From positions 16,120,001 through 16,184,000 of the forward strand of contig OU964934.1 of NCBI GenBank assembly GCA_918807975.1: DNA of 64,000 bases. Direction: 5' to 3'. Positions 41,526 to 52,700 of this stretch are shown here, one piece after another; the first letter of the stretch is position 1; each line of letters opens with the position of its first letter. This stretch comes from Aplidium turbinatum. Taxonomy: Eukaryota; Chordata; Ascidiacea; Aplousobranchia; Polyclinidae. Below the pieces are notes generated by a model, which saw nothing but the letters and a program-made list of their open reading frames with translations, had not been told where the DNA came from and made no database searches. The position numbers and the translations under genes were made by a program.

Positions 41526-42937
41526 CAGGGGCGCCGGAAGCGGGGGGGCAGGGGGGCAATGGTGCCCTTTTAAAGTCATGTAAGCTACTGCACATTTTGC
41601 AATATAACAATTTCTGCTATTCGCTTTTAGTCTAATTATAATCTTTCATTTTTGCCTTAAAATAATATTTACGGCACAAAATTTTGCAACACAGTACAGG
41701 CCTTAAAACTTGTTTTTTTTTTTTCGGCAGCCATCGTGGCCTACCGGGAGCTCCTTCTCGGCGGCCAAATCTGCGTGCTTGGAGGCAAAAATACAAAATA
41801 AAAATAACGATAGCACAAGTAAATAGAATTAAACTTGCAACAATGCTAAAATGATCACTTAGCGTTGTTGAAGTCTGGGCCTGGGCGACGTCCTACAATA
41901 GAATCGCTGCACCACGCAATAACTGCTTTATCGGGATTGTAATCCAATACTATTCAAACGACACTCGCACGAGTGTCTCCAATGTGGCTGATTTTATAAA
42001 AGTTCGCTACTCCCCTAGAATTCTTTTTAGCGACGAAAAACAACGTTCGACATGTGTTGACGATGACGGCAAGGTAATAAAATAAGTATTTCAATGATTA
42101 AAACATTACTTGTAGGCTTTAACTGCCCTTTATCAGAACTGACGATGCACTAGCAAGTGCGAAATATTTTTTCTGTTACATCTACTGGCATCTGATCCTG
42201 TTGCCTTAGCAATTGAGGTTTTAGCTATTTCAATGATGTACATTACTAAAAGACATTACTAAAAGAAGCATAATTTTTGCAAATTATGATCAAAAAATGT
42301 TTTCCCCATTGATGTCAACTAACTTTGTTCTCCTTTTTAACAACGGTTCAATGTCCGACAACATCGAATCGACATAAAAACGACAATATTGCCAGCCGAT
42401 GTAAATTAACAATTCGGATTAAGACTTTGTTAAAATAAACGTCGGGAATTACAAACAAAACTTACAGCGCTGGCGATCGCAGATGGATATTCCATCAATA
42501 ACAAATATTCCCGCACAATGCAACAGTGGCGATTATGACGCGCTGACCTAACTTTGCGTCACTCTTTGATACTGCATGTTTTCGACAGTTAATCCACGAT
42601 CATTGTATTGCGAAATTAAATAATTGGCTAGGAGAGACCGGCGGCCAAACCTGGCCGATTGAGGAGGTAGCACCGGCGGTTCATTCAAGCACTACTTAGC
42701 GGCCATGGTCGCAGGCTGCTTTAAGGCTTGACAGTAGGTTACATCATTATAAAATAGCATGATGCCCTTCTTTGTATACCGGACACTTGTAGACTATCAT
42801 TACTCAATACATAGTGAGCTGATAGATTAGCATTATCGCTATGTCTTAACTTGAAAAAAAATTGGCCTTTTAGTAAACAAAAGTGCCCTTTTTTCGTAAT
42901 CTTGCCCCCCCAGTCAAAAATCGTTCCGGCGCCCCTG
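41526..42937. mobile_element. Nest level 4b: hAT element, non-autonomous
   Basis: The TIRs CAGGGGCGCCGGAA and TTCCGGCGCCCCTG. The flanks AGTGGCAAT (left) and AGTGGCAT (right) suggest a target duplication with a small indel. The right half (42326-42937) is an inverted copy of 39487-40066. No intact ORF. Confidence 0.75.
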
Positions 42938-43079
42938 AGTGGCATTCAACTGCACAGTAGCCTATTCTAGAGACTGATGGGCTATCAGCCTATCACACTG
43001 CTTGGCTCAGTTGGAAACTGGCGTACAGTGTTGGGCGCGATAACTCATTTTTCAGTTAAGCGATAACGATAAGTAATAA

Positions 43080-45146
43080 CACTGGTCTACACAAAATTTC
43101 AGGTTTAGGTTTTGACAACCCATTTTAGCTAATTTTGGGGCGCTGAATCCGAAAATGAACTCAGATTTTCTCTATCACATCACGTTTTTGAGATATGAAA
43201 TATCCCTAATTTTTGAAAAAAATCAATTTTTGCCCCCCCTCTGTTGTCAAAACAAGGAATTCTGATGCAATAAACACTGTTTTACCTGCAATAATCTAGC
43301 TTTAATTAACAAACAAGCATTCTATATTATATTCACACAAAGTTGCGTTGTCTTTATTAAAATTTCATGCCTTGGAATAAAAAATAGGCATGCAAAAGAG
43401 CAACCATAATAACATCAAACGCTACATTATGCTGACGAACATGTCGATAGGACAGTGACAAGGTATTTTCTGAATTATAGCCTACAGTTCACACAATATG
43501 CACATAGACATTACAATGGAGTGCAGAAATTCTGAAGACACACACAGAAATAGCAAAGTGCCAAAATAAAGATTGACTCAAAGGGACTTGGGCAGGGCGA
43601 GTTCAGAAACAGTCAAAAAAAGAGCTTTCATAAATATGAACTCTTTACTTATAAGCTTAAAAAGGCTCTTTTGAGGGACTTTCTTTTATGAGCAGCATCT
43701 GGAATTTCTCTTTTAAAACTACAACAATAGTCGGCCATCATGACAATCCCACCGACCTTGATAACGTTCCTGCATAATTTTAATATCCTGGTGGAAACGT
43801 TCACCCTGTTCTTCACTAACTTTCTCAAGGTTTTCTGGAAACTCATCCGCATGGCTTTTCAAATAGTGAACTTTGATGCTCATCCTGCATCCCAAATCTT
43901 CAAAACTAAGCAGTAGCTCCCTTAAAAGATCTTTATAATTTTCTGCTTTTCTGTTTCCCAAAAAATTTCTCACAACAGCACCGAAAGCATTCCAAGCTCT
44001 AGCCTCGAATGGCAACATTGAATTTACAAAATTTTCATCTTTTAACAATTGCCTGATTTGTGGTCCATTGAAAATCCCAGCTCTTTTTTTCTCTTCACTG
44101 AGACCAGGAAAAGCATAACATATATACTTAAAACTTAAAACTTCATGATCCAAAGCTTTTACATATTGTTTCATGAGACCAAATTTGATGTGAAGAGGAG
44201 GCAAGAGGATCTTTTTGATATCAACTAACTGATCACGTATGATATTTTTGTTTCCAGGTGTCAAGGTGAGCCTTGGAGGCCACTCTTCTTTGTTCCAGTG
44301 CTGATCCTTGGCCCTGCTGTCCCAGTAGCATAGGAAACATGGGTATTTGGTGTAGCCACTTTGTTGCCCCAGCAAAAAGTTCACCATTTTTAAATCTACA
44401 CAGATGAGCCAACCATGCTCATGGTACTTTAACTTTTCAAGAAAGGTTTTGATGTCCTGATACTCTTCTTTCATTGTCACCAAATGTCCTATCGGAATAG
44501 AACCGTACACGTTACCATTGTGAAGTAGAACACACTTCAAACTTCGTTTGGAGCTATCAATGAAAAGTCTCCATTCGTCTGCATCATACTGTGGTAATCC
44601 CATTTCTAGAAGAAGCCCTTCTATATTGTTGCAATAAACGAAAGTGGGCCCCTTGTTTAAAAAGTTGGCTCTTTTTTGGCCCTTTATGAACGTGCAGTTG
44701 GCTCCTTGCCAAATTTACATCTGGTAACCCTGCTGCACAGAGATAGCAGCTGACCCACAGATAACGCCTGAGAAGCCAAGACAGGGAGTTCAAGCCAGCA
44801 TGGAAAAACTCAACGCTACCAATCTCCACTATGTCCTATTACGATTATTATCATAACAGGAATTTTTTTTATTTTAAAGGAAATCTGAACCAATTTATGA
44901 ATTTAGTGTAAAAATATCTCTATGTTTGAAAGTTTATAGCTGTCAGAAAATAATTTTATTTGACATTTTACTGCACTAAAAAGGGTAAAAATTGGTCAAT
45001 TTCATTAATAATGGCAACGATAGAAAGAAAACTTGATGTGATAGAGAAAATCTGAGTTCATTTTCAGATTCAGCACCCCAAAGTTAGCCAAAATCAGTTG
45101 TCAAAACCCAAACCTGAAAAAAAAAGTTGAAATTTGTAGACCAGTG
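43080..45146 (-). mobile_element. TAA-flanked DNA transposon, unclassified family, copy 2 (level 5c)
   Basis: The termini CACTGGTCTACA and TGTAGACCAGTG are flanked by TAA (43077-43079 and 45147-45149), and the subterminal blocks are shared with 18561-21227. The 2067-bp copy is shorter because the N-terminal zinc-finger coding part is largely gone. Confidence 0.82.
43719..44603 (-). pseudogene. Transposase-like core protein, N-terminally truncated
   Basis: An open frame of about 294 residues from MGLPQYDADEWRLFIDSSKR. It contains the same ordered motifs as the 18.6 kb copy: FIDSSK, CVDLK, CFLCYWDSR, PPLHIKFGLMK and EEQGERFHQDI. Upstream, the same protein continues in frame for a few tens of codons (NNIEGLLLE before the Met) and is then lost, and the cysteine-rich N-terminus is absent. 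The core is free of stops, so this copy preserves the catalytic-looking region better than copy 1. It could encode a core-only protein, but is more likely inactive. Confidence 0.75.
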
Positions 45147-45257
45147 TAATCGATAAACAAAAAATGCCTAAAGCGATAACGATAAACAATAAATCAAAAA
45201 AAAGTTAAGCGATAACGATAAATTATCGCTGATACTGTCCGATAACAATAATTTTTT

Positions 45258-45392
45258 TTTTTCTTGTGGGTATCGAATCTTCAACCTCTTGATCCAGAAT
45301 CAAACCACTAAGGTAACCGCCGTGCTTATAATTATACCTTCAGATACCAGTTGGATGCTTTTATCAATTGAGTTACACTGCCGCTTACGTGC
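45258..45392 (-). mobile_element. tRNA-like SINE, degenerate
   Basis: Read on the minus strand: an A-box-like TAACTCAATTGATAAAAGC, then a second tRNA-like block (TTAGTGGTTTGATTCTGGA) and a B-box-like AGATTCGATACC, followed by a poly(A) tract of about 12 nt. This looks like a tRNA-derived SINE with an A-tail, possibly with two tRNA-like units. Different from the SINE at 35842. Confidence 0.6.
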
Positions 45393-48300
45393 AGTAGGCA
45401 AAATAATTAAATCAAATGAAAATACCATAAAAAATTCCAAACTTTGTATTTTGCTTTCTGCTTGAAGGGCTGTTTACAGCAAAGTCAGCAATAATTAAAA
45501 AAAATTCCCAAAAACGCAAAATGCTTGAAAATTTATCAGTAATCTTAAGCGTTATCGGTAGTAAAAATGTGCATACTGTGAAATCCATCATAAGCTTGTC
45601 AAATTAGTCGTGTTTGTTTAAGAACAATAACATAATTATCGTAATTTACTGATAATTTCAGATAATTTTTGTTGTTTTCTTTGTGAACACCATCATTAAA
45701 GCAATGGCAGAACGCTGAGTTGTTGAGATAAGAATTACAATGTAGGCACTGTATTAGTGGGAATAAAAATATTTGATTGAGGTAGGCTATGTCGCATAGG
45801 TAGGCTACAGTAAATGAGAAAGGTTATATTGTATTTAGCATAATTTTACCATGCAACTCGATCCGCTTATTGTCATGCAAAAACTACTACAAGATGCAAA
45901 AAATGTGATGTCTGTCTGCATGTTAAATGCTTCAAGCAATATCATATTCCGCAATGACTTGTTTCAGTGATGTTGTGTTACTTTGCTAATTTTCATCTTC
46001 ATATTTTTTGAACTTTCATTTCAATAAAATGCTCGATGACAATAATGACATGACAAGACATGAACAAGACATTTCCCATTTATCCCTTTGAGCGATAAGT
46101 AAAATGTAATAACGCTTAAGCATTACGCACAAGAAACTTGTGAAAATTGATAACGGATTTGCCTAGCGTCTTATAAATAGGACGGCTTTTTTTCTCAAAA
46201 AGTACAAACACAATTAGGAAAAAATAGTTGTGATATGTTTTTAGGTCAAATTATGCAATATTTAAATTTTACGAAAATTTTTTTAAGTACTTTCACTTTC
46301 GGCACAAATGGGTTAACTTTTTAAGTTAAATGGCACTTATGCATTCGGTTATTATTTTTGGATTAAAGTTATATCGCCAAGCTAGAAAAAAATCGATCTT
46401 GCAGTCTATAACCGATCTTGTGTTGTTATTGTGTGTGAATTTTGTCTTTTAATCTGAGTTTGTGACGTAACCGCACGTCTCAAGGCAAGTTCTTGCAACA
46501 ATTGTAGTTAATCTACTCATCTAAAGATTTAATGCGCTTAAAACAGTAAGTTTCATGTTTTGACGAGAGAGATTTTATTTTTTTACGACAATTACTAAAA
46601 ACTAACACTTCCAACGAAAAAAGAAAACACAAGAATAAAATAGTTGATCGTGAGGTGGCGCGAAAGACCATGTTTCCGATGTAAAAGCGGCCTCGTATTG
46701 CGACACTTTCACAAACCACTTGCCAATTTCTTTTGCTTCGCTTCAAAGGAAGTTGTGACGCCTGTGCGCTTACATTTTAATTGTAAAATTCACTCGCGAT
46801 TGCCCATTGCAGCAAAACAACAAGAGACTTGTTGCATGCATTTCATTGCATTGCAATTTGCAACTCTAAAAATTATTGTGTTGTCAGGGTCGTCGCTGCA
46901 GGGGGGCGTGCTCCCTCTCTTGATAACGACCTGTGCACACACACTTCAGGCACTGAAGAAGAACTAGTTTTAATTTTAATTTCATTAACTAGGTGGCTAG
47001 TAAAAATATTACTTTTCATGATCTTTCCACTTGTGTGTTGATCCGAAATAAAATTTATCGGCGATTAATTATAATTAATTAATTATAATCGGCGAAAATC
47101 AAATATTGCCTTTGGCGATAACGATAAACGATAACTGAAAAAATAATTGAGCGATAACGATAAGCGATAAAAATTTATCGCCGATAATTATCGCTGATGA
47201 ATTATCTCCGATAATGCCCATCACTGCAGTGGTGTAGGCCTACTCTGGATCTTACCAGCAATAAATCTCGAGTCTGTCCGTTTAACCCAACATTCGACCA
47301 CACCATTAGACATACAATGTTTACAATTAAACAACACAAGAAAATTGGGTAAGCTATAAAACTGAAAAGTTACCGAACAGAGCTAATTAACATCATTTTT
47401 GGGTATAAAACTGAAAGAAAATTGGGTATAAAACTGAAAAGTTACCGAACAGAGCTAATTAACATCATTTTTTCCAGGGGGGCCAAAATTATTGCATAGA
47501 AGGCTTCGTCCCCCCTGCGCCTCCCCTAGTTACGGGCCTGAGCAAACGCTTGTGCTACGTTTCAAACAGCACATTCAGAGTTGCCAGGTTGGCATTTTTT
47601 GTTGTTGTTTGACATGAAAAAAAATCCTGTTTAGCCTTTTTTGATGTTTTTTTGCCCAAAATATTTTGTTTGGCGTTTTTTAATCACGTTGTTCACATCA
47701 CTAACCCACTTGTTTGGTTTTAAGCTTTGCAGCTGTTGTTTATATCTGACCAGTCAGGCCTGCCGCCTGTTAGGCTAATGTAATGAATATTAATATTTTA
47801 CTAATAAGCCTACTAACATTGTTTCACCAAGTGAGTAACATTACGCTGTCGACTGTCGTGCTCAGATGCTGTGACAGCACAATAGCTAGAACGTGTTATT
47901 CACATTTGTTTGTTAATCGTCCCCTTCAAAATATTATGCATTTGCGAAACTCTTAAATAAGCCAGTTTTATCTTAAACTTTTATCACAATTCAGAGCTGA
48001 AAATACGCTCAGAATACCTAATCAAATGTGATTTTTTTGGGGGAGGCACCCAGACCCCCCTCTGTTGAATTCGCCTTGGGCGAACACGCAGCACCCCCAT
48101 TTCTAGAGCTCACCAGCCGCCAGTGTGCATTGCGTTATTAGAATCAGGCCTGGATATTCACAGTATGCTCATGGTTGCTTGTTAATTTAACTTTCCGTAT
48201 ACTTGCTTTGCATCTAGCCTACTGCAAAGACTTTGTTAAAAAAACAGCTTACTGGTAACTTTTCAACTGTCTTTTCAAACAAGTATTCTTTAAATATAAC

Positions 48301-48475
48301 ATTTGCTAACTGTCTTCTGAAGCTTACTGTATAAACTACACTACAAAACTTTCTACGATTTGAAAAAGAACCACATGTTTTAAGCACTACCAACTACCGC
48401 CCTGGTAGTGTCATGAGAATAAGGCAATCGCTGCGAGCCTTCGATTGTAATTTGTAAATTTTTGTTTACTACTAC

Positions 48476-48787
48476 TGTTAGAAACGATTCCCCGCCCATT
48501 TAATATTATTGTGGTATCTCCGCTCCATTCTATTTTCATGCTTGAGTGACCCGGCCATGCATTAACAATTTTGGCTAGTTGATCTTTCTTTTTACGTTTT
48601 GGCATGGACTGGAGTGGTCATTGTTTTATAAATCTGGAGAACTGGAGATTTGGAGTGACTAGGGAATATGTAAGAATTCGGTAAGCAACTGTTTGTTTTG
48701 TTTTATTATTGTCGTTTTCAATACACCATTTCTTCTAATAAGTAAGGCCTGCACTTTATCCAGTCTAGGCAGAAAACGTTTTAGACA
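48476..48787 (+). repeat. BEL/Pao 5' LTR
   Basis: 312 bp beginning TGTTAGAAACG and ending TTTTAGACA, identical by eye to the 3' LTR at 56214-56525. The flanking 5-bp target duplication is ACTAC (48471-48475 and 56526-56530). Confidence 0.95.
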
Positions 48788-48849
48788 TCATTTATAAAAC
48801 ATACCTTTGCTTGGTGCAAGGTTATGCCTGTCTAGTTAACTCTAGCTAG

Positions 48850-49490
48850 TTGTGTAATTTGTTTGTTATCCTAGGGTAGTCTTTTCAGGTCTGCCAAGGA
48901 TTCATTTATGGTATGTGCCTTTGTCTAGCTCACTTTAGCTAGTTGTGTAATTTGTTTTGTTATCCTAGGGTAGTCTTTTCAGGTCTGCCAAGGATTAACT
49001 TTTTGGTTTGTGCCTTTGAGCCTGCCATGCTGTAAAGTTTCTTTGAACTTTGTAACTAGTTGTTTGTTATCCTAGGGTAGTCTTTTCAGGTCTGCCAAGG
49101 ATTCATTTTTTGGTTTGTGCCTTTGAGCCTGCCATGCTGTAAAGTTTCTTTGAACTTTGTAACTAGTTGTTTGTTATCCTAGGGTAGTCTTTTCAGGTCT
49201 GCCAAGGATTCATTTTTGGTTTGTGCCTTTGAGCCTGCCATGCTGTAAAGTTTGTTTGAATTTTGTAATTTGTTTGTTATCCTAGGGTAGTCTTTTCAGG
49301 TCTGCCTAGGATTCATTTTTTTTTGGTTTGTGCCTTTGAGCCTGCCATGCTGTAAAGTTTCTTTGAACTTTGTAACTAGTTGTTTGTTATCCTAGGGTAG
49401 TCTTTTCAGGTCTGCCAAGGATTCATTTTTTGGTTTGTGCCTTTGAGCCTGCCACGTTGTAAACTTTGTTTAAATTTTGTAAATAGATCT
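48850..49490 (+). repeat. Tandem repeats in BEL leader
   Basis: Six copies of a 94-110 bp unit marked by TTATCCTAGGGTAGTCTTTT and TGCCTTTGAGCCTGCCATGC, starting near 48866, 48960, 49067, 49174, 49277 and 49387. They lie between the 5' LTR and the coding frame. Confidence 0.93.
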
Positions 49491-49719
49491 TCACTTTGGG
49501 CAGTCTTGTCAGGTCTGCCAAAGATTGAAGCTTCTAAGCCTGTACTCTGTCAGGCCACTGTTCTAGTCAGGTAGAACTGGTTACCGTTAAACCCTGTAAT
49601 TTTAGTAGGTTGCTTACTGACATTCTCCGTAATATCGTGAAGGTCAATTGTCACCTCACCTAAGGTAAGTACCGTACAGATTTTGTTTTTTGTAGCTTGT
49701 ATATTGCTGTGTGTTAATT

Positions 49720-52700
49720 ATGGCTCGTAAAAAGCCCAAGCAAACTCCAAGACGGAGTAAGCCAAATGGTTATGCTAGTGGCTCAACAGAGCAGCATGAG
49801 GCCGCCTCTAATATTAGTGGTCAACATGACAGTAGCGAAGAGCTGCCAGGTCTTGTTGTGTTAGAACAAGAGCTGGTTGAAATCGAGCTTGGCATAACTT
49901 CCATCGACATGGAGCTATGCTCAAGTGATGATTTCCTGAGCTCTTCTGAAGTTTTGGAGGTAAAGAAAAGATGCCTTGAACTTCAAAGGAAGCTCTCCCT
50001 TAAACGTTTAGATTTACTCAAATGCAAACCACAGCAATCAGGCTCAATAGAATCTAGGATGAACCGTATGGGGGAAAGCATTTATGGTTTGCTTGAAGCA
50101 TGCTCTACCCTCATTCGAAGCTGTCGAGAGCAATCCAAGCAAGTGTCACATCAAACATCATCGGTAGTTATGGATGCAGGCAGTGACACAGGCAAAGCTG
50201 CTGAGTCTAGCAGTCACGTGACACCCCGTGAGAGTGGTGTAAAGATACCACCTGTAAAAGCAGAACAGGGTATCCTTCAGGGCAGCAGTAGTGCTAGTAA
50301 TATTCTTAATCCTTACACATCTCCCTTTCGCACTGAAGCTAATAATAGTAGTGAATTTCCCATCGTCGTGCCTCAACCCCAGCTCAGTGCAGGGTTTCAA
50401 AATGTTCATGGTCCTCGGTTGTCGCTGGAGAAGTTTGACGGCAATGTGTTAAAGTTCTTTAACTTTAAAAGGCGTTTTGAACGATACATTGAGTCAAACT
50501 ATCTAAGCTTTGAAGATCGCATCGCCTTTTTGGAGGACAATTGTGTAGGCCAGGCCTTGGAAGTAATTTCTGGCCTGAGTTGCTTGCAAAATAGTGAAAG
50601 AGCATATGGAATGGCATGGGATAGATTGAGAAAAAGGTTTGGCAACCCTGGAAAACTCATGGCCAAAGTGAAGGAAGATTTGCTGCAAGGACCCCCTATT
50701 TCAGAGTGGGATGCGCCGGGCCTCACAAAGCTTTGCGACAAGATGTATAAGTGTGAAGTCAGTTTCGATGGCTGGGGTAAGTCTCACCTTTTAAACAGTG
50801 ACGAGGTGCTTCAACGGCTGTTCCTGCGACTTCCTTATAAGTTAAAGGAGCAGTTTGTTCATGTTAATCACTTAGGATCGGACTGTGCCACGTTTGGTGA
50901 TTTAAGAGTCTTGGTCGAGGATGCAGCCTCTCGAGCCGACAGCCAATATGGCCATCTTATGCAACCAGGCAAAGATGTTAAGAGAGCTCCACAACCATCG
51001 CTGGCTCGATCTAATCCGCAAGGTGGCTACAAGCGTGCTTCGGTTTGCACAACCCAAGAGCAGATTTCCCAATCTGCTAACCATAAGCAAGAGTCCTGTT
51101 GTTTGTGTGCAGAGTCGCATGCCCTATGGAAGTGTGAGATGTTTAAACAAAAGCCTGTTGCAGAAAGAAGAACCCTGGTGCAAAAGCATAGACTGTGTTT
51201 TTGTTGCTTGAGAGCAGGCCACAGAGTGGTTGATTGCAGATTTAAGAAATCTTGTGCAACGTGTGGATCGAGGCATAATTCACTTCTGCATGTAAACCGT
51301 GTGGAAGAGGAAAGCCCCTCTGCTCTGAAGAAGGGCATCTCAGCAACAACGTCCGCAACTGTGCCAGCAACATCTGGGACAACAATTTTTAAGGTTTTGC
51401 CAGTTAAGGTATGGGCTGGGGACCCCTCCAACTATACCTATACTTATGCTTTTATCGATGAAGGTTCTAGCGTCAGTCTATGCTCCTCAAGCCTCGTATC
51501 TCGCTTAGGGGTTGCTGCGACAAAAAGCAATGTGGAGTTGCTGACCACCAATGCTGTCTCCTTTCATGACAAGAAAATTGATTTTTTGGCTGTGCAGGGA
51601 ATGGAAGAGCAGGCTGTGTTTTCCGTTGCAGATGCTCTGGTGATGGACCAGATTGTGGATGTCAGCCACAGTATTCCCACCGAAGCACTTAGTAGTGCAT
51701 ATAGTCATTTGGAGGACTTAAAGTTCCCTGAACTAAAAGATAGGAAGGTTGAGTTGTTATTGGGTAGCGATCTTCACCAGGCTTATCTTTTGCAGGAAGT
51801 TCGTACTGGCGCACCAGGAGAACCATGTGGACTGCACACTCTTCTGGGTTGGACCATTTATGGGAAAGATGGTGGCGATAGGCAACTCAACTCACCAGTA
51901 ATGGTAAACTTTCTTAGCGTAAAGGAGTCTTGCGATAGAATGTTAAATGTATTGTTGCAGGATTTTAATGACATCGATGAGCCACAGGCCCCCTGTCCTT
52001 CAATTGAGGATAAACGTGCGCTGCAGATCATGCAGGACACGGTGAAGAAGGTGGATGGACACTATTCTGTAGGGCTGTTGTGGAAGGATGAAGACCCGGA
52101 CTTGTGCAATAATCGCTCTATGGCACTCAAGCGCCTAGAGGGAATGAAGCGCCGATTTATTACTGACCCGGTGTTATTCAATAAGTATCGTGATAAAATG
52201 CAGGAATATGTTAAATGTGGCTATGCTGTGCCACTTGAAACTGGTGTGGTAGACACACCAGGGAAGACGTGCTATGTGCCCCATCACTGCACGACCAATG
52301 CGGCCAAGTTTAGAGTCGTTTTCGACTGCAGCGCGAAGTTTAAAGGCGTGTCATTAAATGACAAGCTGCTTCATGGCCCAGATCTCACCAATAACCTTGT
52401 AGGAACATTGTTTCGCTTCAGGCAACATCCGATCGCTGTTGTGGGCGATATTAAGGCCATGTTTTCCCAAGTACGCGTAGACGAAGGGGACAGGGATGCC
52501 TTTCGATTCTTATGGTATCCAGACGATGATCTCAAGCGGGAACCTGTCGACTACCGCATGCAAACACATGTGTTTGGAGCAAAGTCGTCGCCATGCTGTG
52601 CTGCCTTCGCGCTTCGGATGACTGCCAAAGACAATGAAGCAGGTGCCGATCAAAACACTGTTAACTCAGTTTTAAAAAATGTTTATGTTGACGATATTTG

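Larger units (their letters stand above)
43026..47226. mobile_element. Nest level 4c: hAT-like element rich in GATAACGATAA
   Basis: The ends CAGTGTTGGGC and GCCCATCACTG are hAT-like. Both terminal regions (43040-43079 and 45150-45240, 47050-47220) are built from AGCGATAACGATAA repeats and ATTATCGC complements. No clean target duplication was seen. It contains the second TAA-flanked transposon and a SINE. Confidence 0.65.
37178..47540 (-). mobile_element. Nest level 3: hAT transposon with transposase remnant
   Basis: Perfect 15-bp TIRs CAGGCCCGTAACTAG and an 8-bp duplication AGCAAACG (37170-37177 and 47541-47548). Own sequence includes a minus-strand hAT dimerisation domain at 41030-41310. 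Near 47340-47465 there is a tandem duplication of about 60 bp (GTTACCGAACAGAGCTAATT). Confidence 0.88.
36911..48125. mobile_element. Nest level 2: hAT element
   Basis: The left end CAGGGGCGGCTCGCTAG and the right end (complement CACTGGCGGCTGGTGAG) are imperfect TIRs with a perfect 8-bp duplication TGCATTGC (36903-36910 and 48126-48133). Own sequence remains at 36911-37177 and 47549-48125. No transposase belongs to it. Confidence 0.85.
36785..48443. mobile_element. Nest level 1: family A MITE split by an 11.2 kb insertion
   Basis: The same family as 2981-3475. The left piece (36785-36910) and right piece (about 48126-48443) together match that copy. The 8-bp duplication ATTGTAAT flanks it (36777-36784 and 48444-48451). 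The last 25 bp or so of the right TIR is lost although the target duplication remains. Confidence 0.85.

Noticed and set aside
46644-46967. 107-codon ORF
   Set aside because: Inside a transposon interior, no domain, overlapped by other short ORFs on both strands.
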